Numbered from the stretch's first letter, positions 8,699-18,391 are shown. The stretch: DNA of 64,000 nucleotides from JAHEJJ01 sp965212205 (GCA_965212205.1 CBDBUX010000011.1:682001-746000); one strand, 5' to 3'. Numbers and translations: made by a program. The notes: generated by a model from the letters alone, not told the origin.

Positions 8699-10129
8699 TC
8701 ACAAATGTTTAGTGGCAATATCTCTGATCTTTACCAGCAATGCCCCGAATTGTGAGGAAGTTGTAAATGGATTCATAATGGTTGTCCTGATATACTGCAC
8801 CCCATTTAGTTTGGTCTGTACAACATAAAAAGTACCATCTTCAAGGATACCCTGGCGGATTTTTTTATTCAATTCATTAAGTGAGACACCCTGGTTTTCT
8901 TCAGGGATATATCGGAAACAAAGGATATTTGACATGGGTGTTGACGCCAGCTCAAAGTCGACTTCCCGAGCTAAAATATCCGAGAATTCAACCGCCAGAT
9001 CGTAAAGTCGGGTTACAAATTCATCAAAGATCACCGGACCATAGAGCTTCAAAACGGCATACCAGTGCAGGCTCATCATATGTTTGGTGCATTCGAAGGT
9101 TCTTTTCGCCAGATTATACCAGTCTTCATCTTCAGATTCCTCGAGCAAATACTCTGCTTTTTGTTTAAAAGTGTTATGTGAATCCTGACCATTTTGGTAG
9201 AGCAAAGCTGTTGTAATGCCTGGCATCATCATCATTTTATGACCGTCGATGGTAATCGAATCTGCAAAGGACGAACCTTTCATCAGGTTTTTATATTTAG
9301 AGGAATAGATCGCCGCTCCTCCATGTGCGGCGTCGACATGGAACCAGAGACCTTTTGCCATCGCGAATTTCCTCATACTATCGAGGTCGTCATAGACCCC
9401 TGTAGCAGTGGAAGGGGCGCAGCCCACCAGGGCAAAGATTTCAATACCCCGTTCCCTGGCATTTTCAAGCTGTGCTTCAAGTAAGTCTGTTCGGATCTGA
9501 TACTTTTCGTCTGTGGGAACACTTATTATTCCTTCTTCTCCATACCCCATAATTTTAACCGCCCTCTGAATACAGTAATGCGCCTGGTCGGAGACCATCA
9601 CCGCCAATTTATGCTCCGATGGGTTATTAGATTTTTGTTTACTTAAATACTGCTGGCGGGCGCTGATAAGTGCGGTAAGATTGGCCAGGGATCCGCCGGA
9701 AGTCAGTATTCCCCTGGCGGTTTTTGGATAACCGATAACCTCGCAAAGCGAGTCGGTGACAATGCGTTCCATAACGGTCGGGGCAGCACCCATTTCATAA
9801 ATACCCATACCGTTGTTCATCAGTGCACTCATAAGACCACTCAAACCTGTGATAGGAAGCGAAGGACTGATCTGATGACCCATATATCGGGGGTGATGGA
9901 TATGGATTATCCGCTCCATCAGATTGCTAAAAAAATCATTCGGATCCCCTTGCTCCAAAAATTCTGTCCAATACCGGAGCTCATCCTCTGGCTTTTGCCA
10001 GCGAATAACTCTATCGGGTTTGGCTTTCAGGGTAGTATCGAGATAATCTGCCAGCAGGTCTACCAATTCATGTGCCTGTATTCTGAAAGTATCGGGGGAA
10101 TATGCAAGTTTTAAAGTATCTGTCTCCAT
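8699..10129 (-). CDS. Group II pyridoxal-phosphate-dependent amino-acid decarboxylase
   Basis: 476 residues with the fold-type I features of the group II decarboxylases (glutamate, aromatic amino acid, 2,4-diaminobutyrate decarboxylases): TSGGSLANLTAL at 143-154 (phosphate binding), HVDAAHGG at 264-271 (Asp contacting the pyridine N) and the PLP lysine in TIDGHKMMM (Lys 298). The reaction is removal of CO2 from an amino acid to yield an amine. Substrate cannot be read from the sequence. It has no operon partner: it converges on the GH15 gene with an 18-bp gap and diverges from the DPP III gene. A role in diamine or polyamine supply or acid tolerance is possible but not shown. Confidence 0.9.
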   Translation of the reverse strand: METDTLKLAYSPDTFRIQAHELVDLLADYLDTTLKAKPDRVIRWQKPEDELRYWTEFLEQGDPNDFFSNLMERIIHIHHPRYMGHQISPSLPITGLSGLMSALMNNGMGIYEMGAAPTVMERIVTDSLCEVIGYPKTARGILTSGGSLANLTALISARQQYLSKQKSNNPSEHKLAVMVSDQAHYCIQRAVKIMGYGEEGIISVPTDEKYQIRTDLLEAQLENARERGIEIFALVGCAPSTATGVYDDLDSMRKFAMAKGLWFHVDAAHGGAAIYSSKYKNLMKGSSFADSITIDGHKMMMMPGITTALLYQNGQDSHNTFKQKAEYLLEESEDEDWYNLAKRTFECTKHMMSLHWYAVLKLYGPVIFDEFVTRLYDLAVEFSDILAREVDFELASTPMSNILCFRYIPEENQGVSLNELNKKIRQGILEDGTFYVVQTKLNGVQYIRTTIMNPFTTSSQFGALLVKIRDIATKHL

Positions 10130-10252
10130 AGTGTAAATGTAAAATCTTCATCGGTGCAAAACAACTTTCCTAAAGCTTGGTCCTGAGCAATTTTACATTT
10201 TTAAACCTTTAAGATTCGTGGCAGAAAATATCGTAATTCACAGCAGTTTCGT

Positions 10253-10260
10253 TAAATTTG
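10253..10260 (+). promoter_or_regulatory. Candidate -7 element (TAAATTTG) for the DPP III gene
   Basis: TAAATTTG fits the Bacteroidota -7 consensus TAnnTTTG and ends 23 bases before the ATG at 10284. No clear TTG -33 element is present at the right spacing, so support is partial. Its position inside a possible N-terminal extension from a GTG at 10218 argues for the downstream ATG as the true start. Confidence 0.45.
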
Positions 10261-10283
10261 GGGTCGAAATAAAAACAACACAA

Positions 10284-12308
10284 ATGAAACTCAAATATCA
10301 GATTAGCATCCTGTCTATTGTTATTTTAATGATCTCCTGTAAAGAGACTACACCGGTACAAGAGTCTGCAATGGCGACCGAGACCTCTTTTGAATACGTG
10401 GTTGATCAGTTTGCCGACCTGCGGATCTTGAGATACCAGATCCATGGCTTTGATGAACTGACGTTGAAGGAGAAAAAATTGGTATATTATCTCACCCAGG
10501 CCGGATTGGCCGGACGGGATATTATCTGGGATCAGAACTACCGTCATAACCTGGTTATACGCCGTGCATTGGAGAATATCTATAATTCATATTCTGGCGA
10601 TAAACAATCGGAAGACTGGCAGGCGTTTGAAACCTATTTAAAACGTGTGTGGTTTTCGAATGGTATCCACCATCATTATTCGAACGATAAGATAAAACCC
10701 GATTTTTCTCCTGATTATCTCACCTATTTGCTGAAGGAAACAGATTCGGAATTGGAGGGAGAGGCGTTCGATGTTATATTCAACGATGCTGATTCTAAAA
10801 AAGTAAATAAAAAGAAGGGGGTCGATAATGTGGCAGCCTCTGCAGTAAATTTTTATGGCGCCGACATTACAGATGCCGACGTTGAATCTTATTATACTAC
10901 AGCCTATAAAGGTCCTGAAGGAAGGCCGGTGGAAGCAGGATTGAATTCTACCCTGGTCAGGGAGAATGGACAATTGACCGAGAAAGTATGGAAGTCCGGG
11001 GGCTTGTACGGATCAGCTATAGATGAGGTCGTAAAATGGCTGGAATTGGCCAAGGGCGTGGCCGAGAATGAAGATCAGGCCAAAACACTCGAGCTACTGA
11101 TCGAGTATTACAACAGCGGCAATCTGGATACATGGGACGAGTACTGTGTGGCCTGGGCGACTAATACCGGGGGCAACATCGACTGGATCAATGGATTTAT
11201 CGAAGTGTACAATGACCCTAAAGGTTATAGGGGCTCCTATGAGAGTATTATACAGATCAAAGACTTCGAAATGTCTCGTAAAATGGCAGTTCTTTCTGAA
11301 AATGCTCAATGGTTTGAAGACAATGCTCCTTTGATGGACGAACATAAAAAGGACAATGTGGTTGGTGTTTCCTATAAAACGATTAATGTGGCAGGGGAGG
11401 CTGGTGATGCATCTCCGAGTACGCCCATCGGGGTAAATCTGCCCAATAATAACTGGATCAGGCAGGAACACGGCAGCAAATCTGTTTCTCTGGGGAATAT
11501 TATAGAATCGTACGGCAATGCAGGGGGAAGTGGCAGGCTAAAGGAATATGCCTATGATCAGGAAGAGATCGATTTAGAGCTCGAATATGGAAAATTGGCC
11601 GATAAATTGCACACCGCCCTTCACGAAGTAATCGGGCATGCCTCCGGCAGATTAAATGAAGGGGTAGGGCAGCCAAAGGAAACGCTGAAAAACTATGCTT
11701 CAACAATGGAAGAGGGCCGTGCAGACCTTCTGGGTCTCTACTACCTGATGGATCCTAAATTACAGGAATTAGGTTTGGTAGACGACTGGCAAAAACTGGG
11801 CAAGGCTGCCTATGACGGATATATACGAAACGGGCTGGTTACTCAGTTGATTCGCATTAAGCTCGGGGATGATATTGAAGAAGACCATATGGTAAATCGG
11901 CAATGGGTATCGGCCTGGGTATTCGAAAAGGGGCAGGAAGAGGATGTCATCGAGAAAGTGGAGCGTGAAGGTAAAACGTACTACAATGTAAAGGACTATG
12001 TAAAACTTCGTGAATTATTCGGGCAACTGTTGAAAGAAGCGCAACGGATCAAATCTGAGGGCGATTTCCAGGCGGCACAGGAGCTGGTAGAGGGATATGG
12101 TGTTAAAGTGGATCAGGCTTTGCATGCCGAAGTTTTGAAACGTAACGAGCAATTTGAGTCGGCGCCTTACAGCGGGTTTGTTAATCCAATATTGGTGCCT
12201 GTAACAAATGAAGAAGGAAATATTGCGGATGTAAAGGTTGAACAACCCGATAATTTTGAAACCCAAATGCTGCAATACGCATCAGACTTTAGTCATCTTA
12301 AACCATAG
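10284..12308 (+). CDS. Dipeptidyl-peptidase III-like lipoprotein (M49)
   Basis: 674 residues from the chosen ATG. The N-terminus is a lipoprotein signal with Cys 19 (LMISCKE). The M49 signature is clear: the elongated zinc motif HEVIGH at residues 447-452 (HExxxH, unlike the usual HExxH) and EEGRAD at 476-481, which provides the third ligand and matches EExR(A/G). M49 enzymes release dipeptides from the N-terminus of short peptides. Most characterised bacterial members, for example from Bacteroides, are soluble; the lipid anchor here points to a periplasmic or outer-membrane location, consistent with peptide scavenging together with the M1 and M28 peptidases about 6 kb away. A GTG at 10218 would add 22 residues and destroy the signal, so I reject it. 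A strong terminator follows. Confidence 0.92.
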   Translation: MKLKYQISILSIVILMISCKETTPVQESAMATETSFEYVVDQFADLRILRYQIHGFDELTLKEKKLVYYLTQAGLAGRDIIWDQNYRHNLVIRRALENIYNSYSGDKQSEDWQAFETYLKRVWFSNGIHHHYSNDKIKPDFSPDYLTYLLKETDSELEGEAFDVIFNDADSKKVNKKKGVDNVAASAVNFYGADITDADVESYYTTAYKGPEGRPVEAGLNSTLVRENGQLTEKVWKSGGLYGSAIDEVVKWLELAKGVAENEDQAKTLELLIEYYNSGNLDTWDEYCVAWATNTGGNIDWINGFIEVYNDPKGYRGSYESIIQIKDFEMSRKMAVLSENAQWFEDNAPLMDEHKKDNVVGVSYKTINVAGEAGDASPSTPIGVNLPNNNWIRQEHGSKSVSLGNIIESYGNAGGSGRLKEYAYDQEEIDLELEYGKLADKLHTALHEVIGHASGRLNEGVGQPKETLKNYASTMEEGRADLLGLYYLMDPKLQELGLVDDWQKLGKAAYDGYIRNGLVTQLIRIKLGDDIEEDHMVNRQWVSAWVFEKGQEEDVIEKVEREGKTYYNVKDYVKLRELFGQLLKEAQRIKSEGDFQAAQELVEGYGVKVDQALHAEVLKRNEQFESAPYSGFVNPILVPVTNEEGNIADVKVEQPDNFETQMLQYASDFSHLKP

Positions 12309-12324
12309 TGAGAAAGGATTAAAT

Positions 12325-12360
12325 AAAAAAACCGCACTGAAAACAGGGCGGTTTTTTTTT
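12325..12360. terminator. Bidirectional rho-independent terminator
   Basis: ACCGC at 12331-12335 pairs with GCGGT at 12348-12352 and flanking A-run and T-run extend the stem; T9 follows on the plus strand and T7 on the minus strand. It sits between the convergent DPP III gene and fadE and can serve both. Confidence 0.85.
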
Positions 12361-12378
12361 GGCTGTAATGTGTAAATT

Positions 12379-14190
12379 TCAATCAAAGGTATAGGAATTA
12401 TCTGCGGCGACCCGATCGGCGATCTTAATTCTAAGTTCTGAAACGTTCGGGTAATTGGTATACTTGGTAAAACGCTTGAGTCCCATGAGCATCATACGGA
12501 GTTCATCGCCTTCTGCGAACGAGACAATAGCTTCTTTTCCTTTTTGAATAATTGTTTCCACCGCCTGGTAGAGGTAAAGCCGTGTCATGGCGATCTGCGT
12601 TTCCTGGTTTTCCTCACCAAAACGCTTTGAATTTTTTTCTGTGCGCAGCAGTGTAGATTCGGCCATATAGATCTCGATCAGAATATCGGAAGCTGCCATC
12701 AACATTTGCTGATGTTTTTCAAGATCAGGACCATATTTCTTTACAGCACTTCCTGCCACCATTAGAAATACTTTCTTAAGCCTTTGGATAAGATCTTTCT
12801 CTTCTGCAAAAAGAACGGAGTAGTCTGGAGCATCAAAAGATGGTATGCTCATAAGTTCTTCCCCAACTTTTGTAGCGGGCCCCAGCAAATCTACATGACC
12901 TTTCATGGCTTTTTTAATCAGCATGCCTACAGCGAGCATCCGGTTTATTTCGTTCGTACCCTCATAGATCCTCGCTATTCGGGCATCTCTCCATGCCTTT
13001 TCCATGGGAGTATCTGCGCTGAAGCCCATCCCGCCAAATATTTGGATCGCTTCATCTGTGGTCCATTGTACATCTTCGGAAACAGCCACTTTAAGAATAG
13101 AACATTCAATGGCGAATTCTTCAACACTTTTTAGTTCGGCTTCCGGGTGAGAAGCCCCATCGGCCAGCCGAAGGGCTATCCTGTCTTGTATATCCTTCGC
13201 CGCCCTATAGCAAGCCGATTCGCCAGCATAGGCATTGGTAGCCATGTAGGCGACCTTAGCTTTGATCGCACCAAAGTTTATAATGGGTGTCTTAAACTGC
13301 ATACGTTCATTGGCATATTTTACAGCCTCGTTGATTACCCTTCGCTGTGCTTCCAAACATGCAGCTGCAAGTTTAATTCGACCAATATTCAAAGCGTTAA
13401 GCGCGATTTTAAAACCATTACCTCTTTCAGACAACATATTTTCAACAGGAACTTTGGTATCACTAAAAAACACCTGTCGGGTAGAGGAGGAGTGAATACC
13501 CAGTTTCTTTTCTTCGTCACCAAGGGAAATCCCATTTTCAGGATCATTCTCAACGATAAAGCCTGTGATGTTCTTATCGTCTTCTATCCGCGCAAAAACG
13601 ATGAAAAGGTTACAGAATCCTGCATTTGAGATCCACATTTTCTGACCACTGATCAGATAATGTTTGCCGTCTTTAGAAAGTACGGCTTTTGTTTTACCAG
13701 AATTCGCATCTGAACCCGCACCTGGTTCGGTGAGGCAGTACGCCCCGAACCATTCCCCTGTAGCCAGTTTGGGCACATATTTCTTTTTTTGTTCCTCTGT
13801 TCCATAAAGTGTGATCGGCATAGTCCCGATACCTGTATGGGCGCCAAAAGCTGTACTAAAGGAACCTGTTGCGCCTGAAATATAGTCACATACCAGCATG
13901 GTCGATACAAATCCCATGCCCATACCTCCGTATTCTTCTGGTACGGAAATACTCAGGAAGCCCATTTCTCCTGCTTTGCGCATACATTCTTCCGTATAGG
14001 CATAATCTTTCTGCTCAAATCGTTCCCAATGCGCCCATAATTCGCGATCTACAAATTCTTTGGTGCTATCGCGCATCATTTTTTGTTCTTCATTGAGGTC
14101 TTCCAGTGAGAAGACATCCTCGCAAGGGGTTTCCTTCACCAGGAATTGACCTCCCCTTATAAGGTCTTTATTAATGGTTTGAGTACTCAT
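12379..14190 (-). CDS. fadE: Acyl-CoA dehydrogenase (FadE-type, long form)
   Basis: 603 residues: an acyl-CoA dehydrogenase core of about 430 residues plus a C-terminal extension of about 170 residues, as in VLCAD/FadE-type enzymes and the Bacillus FadE. It should introduce the 2,3-double bond into acyl-CoA using FAD. Visible are CLTEPGAGSDA (FAD contact), KMWISNAG, and the catalytic-base region IYEGTNEINR near residue 420. It is the last gene of the minus-strand block fadN, fadA, fadE, 12 bp after fadA, and ends at a shared bidirectional terminator. Control by the upstream MarR protein is inferred from operon position. The symbol follows the identical gene order of the Bacillus fadNAE operon. 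Confidence 0.93.
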   Translation of the reverse strand: MSTQTINKDLIRGGQFLVKETPCEDVFSLEDLNEEQKMMRDSTKEFVDRELWAHWERFEQKDYAYTEECMRKAGEMGFLSISVPEEYGGMGMGFVSTMLVCDYISGATGSFSTAFGAHTGIGTMPITLYGTEEQKKKYVPKLATGEWFGAYCLTEPGAGSDANSGKTKAVLSKDGKHYLISGQKMWISNAGFCNLFIVFARIEDDKNITGFIVENDPENGISLGDEEKKLGIHSSSTRQVFFSDTKVPVENMLSERGNGFKIALNALNIGRIKLAAACLEAQRRVINEAVKYANERMQFKTPIINFGAIKAKVAYMATNAYAGESACYRAAKDIQDRIALRLADGASHPEAELKSVEEFAIECSILKVAVSEDVQWTTDEAIQIFGGMGFSADTPMEKAWRDARIARIYEGTNEINRMLAVGMLIKKAMKGHVDLLGPATKVGEELMSIPSFDAPDYSVLFAEEKDLIQRLKKVFLMVAGSAVKKYGPDLEKHQQMLMAASDILIEIYMAESTLLRTEKNSKRFGEENQETQIAMTRLYLYQAVETIIQKGKEAIVSFAEGDELRMMLMGLKRFTKYTNYPNVSELRIKIADRVAADNSYTFD

Positions 14191-14202
14191 GTTTAAATAG
14201 AT

Positions 14203-15393
14203 TTAGTTCAAAAATTCATAGATTCCGGCGGCTCCCTGTCCGGTACCCACACACATGGTTACCATGCCATATTTGCCGTTCATATTTCGTTTTCTCATCT
14301 CATCGAAAAGCTGTACTGAAAGTTTAGCCCCTGTACATCCCAGTGGATGCCCTAAAGCAATTGCTCCACCGTTTACATTGATGATTTCGGAATTCAGTTC
14401 TAATTCGCGAATAACCGCGAGGGATTGTGAGGCAAAGGCCTCATTGAGTTCGATGAGCTCCAGATCGGATTGCTTCATCCCTGCCTGTTTTAATGCCTTG
14501 GGTACAGCTTTAACCGGGCCGATACCCATAATTCTGGGCTCAACCCCTGCTGCTGCATAATTTACGAGTCTTGCGATGGGTTCCAGTTTAAGCTCTTTCA
14601 CCATTTCCTCGCTCATCACCAATACAAATGCAGCACCATCTGAGGTCTGGGAAGAGTTTCCGGCGGTGACGCTCCCACCCGCTGCAAATACCGGTCGTAA
14701 TTTGGCTAGGGCTTCAATCGAGGTATTTTTACGCGGGCCTTCATCCTGAGCTACCTTATAGGATTTTGTTTCCTTTTTACCTCCGGCGTTTACAAAAGTG
14801 TGTTCTACTTCAATAGGAACGATCTGCTCCTGAAATCGATTGCTTTTTTGCGCTTCCAGTGCCTTCATATGTGATTGGTAGGCAAATTCGTCCTGGTCTT
14901 CCCGAGAGACTTTAAACTGCTGAGCCACCGCCTCGGCGGTGAGTCCCATACCCCAATAGTAGTCTTCGTGGCCCTCAGAGGCTGTTTGGTAGTCCGGCGT
15001 GGGTTTATATCCCCCCATCGGTATATAACTCATGCTTTCGGCCCCACCGGCAATAATACAATCGGCCATTCCCGACTGAATTTTGGCGGTAGCAATTCCA
15101 ATGGTTTCCAATCCGGACGCACAGTACCGATTTACGGTTACCCCTGGGACGTCTTCGATGTTAAGTCCCATAAGTGATATCAGGCGAGCCATATTCAATC
15201 CCTGTTCTGCTTCAGGCATGGCGTTACCCACAATAACATCGTCGATCCTGGTTTTGTCAAAATCCGGAAGTTCAGACATCATATAGTCTATGGTTTCAGC
15301 CGCGAGTTCATCGGGCCTTTTAAACCGGAATAGCCCTCGGGGTGCCTTCCCAACGGCGGTCCTGTATGCTTTTACGATATAAGCTGTTTTCAT
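14203..15393 (-). CDS. fadA: Acetyl-CoA C-acyltransferase (3-ketoacyl-CoA thiolase)
   Basis: 396 residues, the usual thiolase length. The nucleophilic cysteine is in NRYCASGLETI (about residue 90), the His of the second catalytic site in ALGHPLGCTGA and the acid/base cysteine in MCVGTGQG close to the C-terminus. It cleaves 3-ketoacyl-CoA with CoA to acetyl-CoA and a shortened acyl-CoA, the last step of each beta-oxidation turn. It starts 3 bp after the stop of the fadN-type gene, which suggests a partner relation with the multifunctional FadN protein. Start is the ATG giving MKTAYIVKA, matching the family. Confidence 0.95.
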   Translation of the reverse strand: MKTAYIVKAYRTAVGKAPRGLFRFKRPDELAAETIDYMMSELPDFDKTRIDDVIVGNAMPEAEQGLNMARLISLMGLNIEDVPGVTVNRYCASGLETIGIATAKIQSGMADCIIAGGAESMSYIPMGGYKPTPDYQTASEGHEDYYWGMGLTAEAVAQQFKVSREDQDEFAYQSHMKALEAQKSNRFQEQIVPIEVEHTFVNAGGKKETKSYKVAQDEGPRKNTSIEALAKLRPVFAAGGSVTAGNSSQTSDGAAFVLVMSEEMVKELKLEPIARLVNYAAAGVEPRIMGIGPVKAVPKALKQAGMKQSDLELIELNEAFASQSLAVIRELELNSEIINVNGGAIALGHPLGCTGAKLSVQLFDEMRKRNMNGKYGMVTMCVGTGQGAAGIYEFLN

Positions 15394-15396
15394 TTT

Positions 15397-17802
15397 CTAA
15401 TTTCTTAAGGGTTTACCCGTTTTTAGCATATGTTGAATTCTCTCGAGGGTTTTGCGTTCCGTGCAAAGCGATAAGAAGGCTTCGCGTTCCAAATCGAGAA
15501 GATACTGCTCGCTTACGAGGCTAGCTTCCGATAAGTCGCCACCGGCCATTACATACGCCAGTTTATCGGCGATCTTCTTATCGTGTTTGGAGATATAATG
15601 AGCAGCTTCCATGGAGTCTGTCCCAACGAGGAACATGCCCAATGCCTGCTTTCCGAGCACTTTAACATCTTTTCTGGGTGTTGGCTGTGAATAGCCTGTT
15701 TCTGCCAGTATTTTGGCGTAAGCCTTCGCGGTTGCCAGTTGCCTGTCTTTGTTGACAACAATTACATCTTTTCCTTTCTGAAGGATTCCGAGATCGAAGG
15801 CCTCATAAGCAGAAGTAGAGACTTTTGCCATTCCTATAGTAAGGAAGTATTCCTGAAGTACGTTGAGTTCGACATCGTTTTTCCTGAACGAATCGGATGC
15901 GCGTAATGCCATTTCCTTTGAGCCACCTCCGCCGGGGATGACACCTACTCCAAATTCTACCAGCCCGATGTAAGTTTCCGAAGCAGCCACAATCTTATCG
16001 GCATGTAATGAAAGTTCACATCCACCACCCAGGCACATGCCGTGAGGGGCAGAAATGGTTGGAATAGCCGAATAACGCATACGCATCATGGTATCCTGAA
16101 ACATTTTTACCGCCATATTGAGTTCGTCGTACTCCTGTTCTACGGCCATCATGAAAATCATGCCAATATTTGCACCTACAGAAAAATTCGCAGCCTGGTT
16201 ACCCACCACCAAAGCCTGAAAATCTTTCTCGGCAAGATCGATCCCTTTGTTGAGCCCCGCCAGAACATCGCCATCGATCGTGTTCATTTTAGATCTGAAT
16301 TCTACGTTCAGAACGCCGTCGCCAAGATCTTCTATCACCACTCCTTTATTCTTGAAGACTTCTTTTGAAGCCCGAATATTATTTAAAATGATATAGGCAT
16401 CCTGTCCGGGTACCTTTTCCATAGCAGTTTTACCGATGTCATAGAAGTAGGTAGCTCCATCTTTTACTGTGTAGAAAGAATTGTGTCCGGCTTGCTTAAG
16501 CTGGTTTACCCAGGCAGCTGCTTGCTGGCCTTCTGCTTCGATCAATTCCAGGCCTTTGTCGAGCCCGATGGCATCCCAGATCTGAAATGGCCCGTGCTCC
16601 CATCCGAAACCGGCCTTCATCGCATCATCGATCTTATAAATGTCGTCCGAGATTTCAGGGATCCTGTTCGAAACATAGGCGAAAAGCGAACCGAAGCTTT
16701 TGCGATAGAATTCTCCGGCTTTATCTTTACCTGAAATCAATACTGGAAAACGGTCTATTACATTTTCTATGCTTTTGGTTAATTCGAAGGTGGCAAAAGA
16801 AGCCTTTTTCTTCGACCGGTATTCCATGCTCTCCAGATCGAGGCTAAGGATTTCACTTTTACCGTTTTTACCCTTAACTTTTTTATAGAATCCCTGGCCG
16901 CTTTTACTCCCCAGCCAATTATTTTCAACAAGCGTTTCTATAAACCCAGGCAATTTGAATAGCTCATGGCGTTCATCATCCTTGCAATTATCATAAATAC
17001 CATTCGCGACATGTACCAGGGTATCCAGGCCTACAACATCTACAGTTCTAAAGGTAGCAGACTTGGGCCGGCCAATGACAGGTCCGGTTAGCTTGTCGAC
17101 CTCCTCAACGGTAAGCCCCATTTCCTTAACCATATGGAAGAGGCTCTGAATACTGAAGATCCCTATGCGATTCCCGATAAAGGCAGGGGTGTCTTTGGCG
17201 ATCACCGGGGTTTTCCCCAGGAATTTGTCCCCATAGACATTTAGAAAATCGATCACTTCCGGCTTGGTATTCGGCCCGGGGATTATCTCGAAAAGTTTCA
17301 GATAACGTGGAGGATTAAAAAAATGCGTCCCGCAAAAATGCTCCTGGAAATCTTGGGAGCGACCTTCGTTCATAAAGGCAATTGGGATTCCTGAGGTATT
17401 GGAGGTAACCAGGGTACCCGGTTTTCTGTGCTCCTCTATCCTGGCAAAAACTTGTTGTTTGATATCCAGGCGCTCCACGACCACTTCGATGATCCAGTCG
17501 GCCTCGGAAATCCTGGAGATATCGTCCTCCAAATTTCCGGTGCTTATTCTGCTGGCAAATTTTTTATGGTAGATAGGAGAGGGGCTCGATTTCAGCGCTT
17601 TGGCCAGTGAGGAATCAACAATCCTATTTCTTACAACCTGGTCTTCTAAACTCAGGCCTTTTGCTTTCTCAATATCATTAAGTTCCCGGGGTACAATATC
17701 CAGCAATAGAACCTGGACACCGATATTGGCAAAATGGCAGGCGATTCCGCTTCCCATAATTCCCGAACCAACAACGGCAACTTTTTTAATGTGTCTTTTC
17801 AT
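15397..17802 (-). CDS. fadN: 3-hydroxyacyl-CoA dehydrogenase/enoyl-CoA hydratase (FadN-type)
   Basis: 801 residues with the order dehydrogenase first, hydratase last, the arrangement of Bacillus FadN and the reverse of E. coli FadB. The Rossmann nucleotide loop GSGIMGSGIACHFA is at about residues 12-25; the dehydrogenase C-terminal domain follows (GNRIGIFS, GRPKSATFRTVD); the crotonase domain occupies roughly residues 480-720, with the oxyanion-hole segments NFSVGANIG and GMCLGGGCEL and EFGVGVIPGGGG. It hydrates enoyl-CoA and oxidises 3-hydroxyacyl-CoA with NAD. It lies 12 bp after marR and 3 bp before fadA. Confidence 0.94.
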   Translation of the reverse strand: MKRHIKKVAVVGSGIMGSGIACHFANIGVQVLLLDIVPRELNDIEKAKGLSLEDQVVRNRIVDSSLAKALKSSPSPIYHKKFASRISTGNLEDDISRISEADWIIEVVVERLDIKQQVFARIEEHRKPGTLVTSNTSGIPIAFMNEGRSQDFQEHFCGTHFFNPPRYLKLFEIIPGPNTKPEVIDFLNVYGDKFLGKTPVIAKDTPAFIGNRIGIFSIQSLFHMVKEMGLTVEEVDKLTGPVIGRPKSATFRTVDVVGLDTLVHVANGIYDNCKDDERHELFKLPGFIETLVENNWLGSKSGQGFYKKVKGKNGKSEILSLDLESMEYRSKKKASFATFELTKSIENVIDRFPVLISGKDKAGEFYRKSFGSLFAYVSNRIPEISDDIYKIDDAMKAGFGWEHGPFQIWDAIGLDKGLELIEAEGQQAAAWVNQLKQAGHNSFYTVKDGATYFYDIGKTAMEKVPGQDAYIILNNIRASKEVFKNKGVVIEDLGDGVLNVEFRSKMNTIDGDVLAGLNKGIDLAEKDFQALVVGNQAANFSVGANIGMIFMMAVEQEYDELNMAVKMFQDTMMRMRYSAIPTISAPHGMCLGGGCELSLHADKIVAASETYIGLVEFGVGVIPGGGGSKEMALRASDSFRKNDVELNVLQEYFLTIGMAKVSTSAYEAFDLGILQKGKDVIVVNKDRQLATAKAYAKILAETGYSQPTPRKDVKVLGKQALGMFLVGTDSMEAAHYISKHDKKIADKLAYVMAGGDLSEASLVSEQYLLDLEREAFLSLCTERKTLERIQHMLKTGKPLRN

Positions 17803-17814
17803 TAATAATGAGCG

Positions 17815-18264
17815 TTATGTAGTGGTATTTCGTTTATAGATTTTTTTTTCAGAAATCAGCTTATTGATCACATCGATGACCTCAAAGAAACCCTCGAGTT
17901 GGTCCTCAGAAAGCCTTGATTTGACTACATCGTTAAATCTGAGAACTACATCTTTGGAGTCTTTTCTCTTTTCCAGACCAAACGGTGTGAGATGTATTAA
18001 TACGCTTCTGCCATCCTCCGGATTAGGTTTACGGACAATCAAACCCTTTTCTTCCATGCTTTTAAGAATCCTCGACAGGCTTGTCGGCTCCATTCCCATC
18101 TTGGGCCCGAGGGCAGTAGATGGGGTTCCGGTTTTTGGATCTATACTTAAAAGGGTGAATCCCACAGCCATGGTAGCCCCAAAATGCCGGGCCTCTTCAT
18201 TGTACATCCTGGCTACCGCCTGCCAGGTAGCGCGTAAGGCATAGTCTATGGTAATCTCCTTCAT
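17815..18264 (-). CDS. MarR family regulator heading the beta-oxidation operon
   Basis: 149 residues from the chosen ATG. A winged helix is visible: recognition-helix region TSLSRILKSMEEKGLI and wing NPEDGRSVLIHLT, flanked by helices for dimerisation, as in MarR proteins. Position directly upstream of fadN-fadA-fadE, with a 12-bp gap, suggests it senses acyl-CoA or a fatty acid and represses this operon and itself. A longer reading from an ATG at 18309 would begin inside the 32-bp palindrome and upstream of the -7 box, so the start at 18264 is better. Ligand is inferred only. Confidence 0.88.
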   Translation of the reverse strand: MKEITIDYALRATWQAVARMYNEEARHFGATMAVGFTLLSIDPKTGTPSTALGPKMGMEPTSLSRILKSMEEKGLIVRKPNPEDGRSVLIHLTPFGLEKRKDSKDVVLRFNDVVKSRLSEDQLEGFFEVIDVINKLISEKKIYKRNTTT

Positions 18265-18282
18265 AAGTAAAGGTTTGGATCC

Positions 18283-18290
18283 CAAAGATA
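18283..18290 (-). promoter_or_regulatory. Candidate -7 element (TATCTTTG) for marR-fadNAE
   Basis: On the minus strand TATCTTTG matches TAnnTTTG, 18 bases before the marR ATG, and abuts the 32-bp palindrome on its upstream side. No good TTG -33 box is seen because the palindrome occupies that place. Confidence 0.6.
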
Positions 18291-18292
18291 AT

Positions 18293-18324
18293 AAAAATTT
18301 ATTATGCATGCATAATAAATTTTT
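18293..18324. promoter_or_regulatory. Perfect 32-bp palindrome, probable MarR operator
   Basis: The two 16-bp halves are exact reverse complements around a centre at 18308/18309; the core reads ATTATGCATGCATAAT and the outer arms are A/T tracts. It lies two bases upstream of a TATCTTTG -7 box and covers where the -33 contacts would be, a placement suited to repression. Its two-fold symmetry fits a MarR dimer. That MarR binds here is inference from position and symmetry. The sequence has no T-run after it and is not a terminator. Confidence 0.8.
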
Positions 18325-18391
18325 GCATAAAGACTATGTATTTGAAATAGAGAAGTGGCCGCTTACAGCCACATAAAATCGACAAGCGGTT

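Noticed and set aside
13147..13629. 160-residue plus-strand frame inside fadE
   Set aside because: Antisense to a clearly conserved acyl-CoA dehydrogenase; low-complexity translation, no domain.
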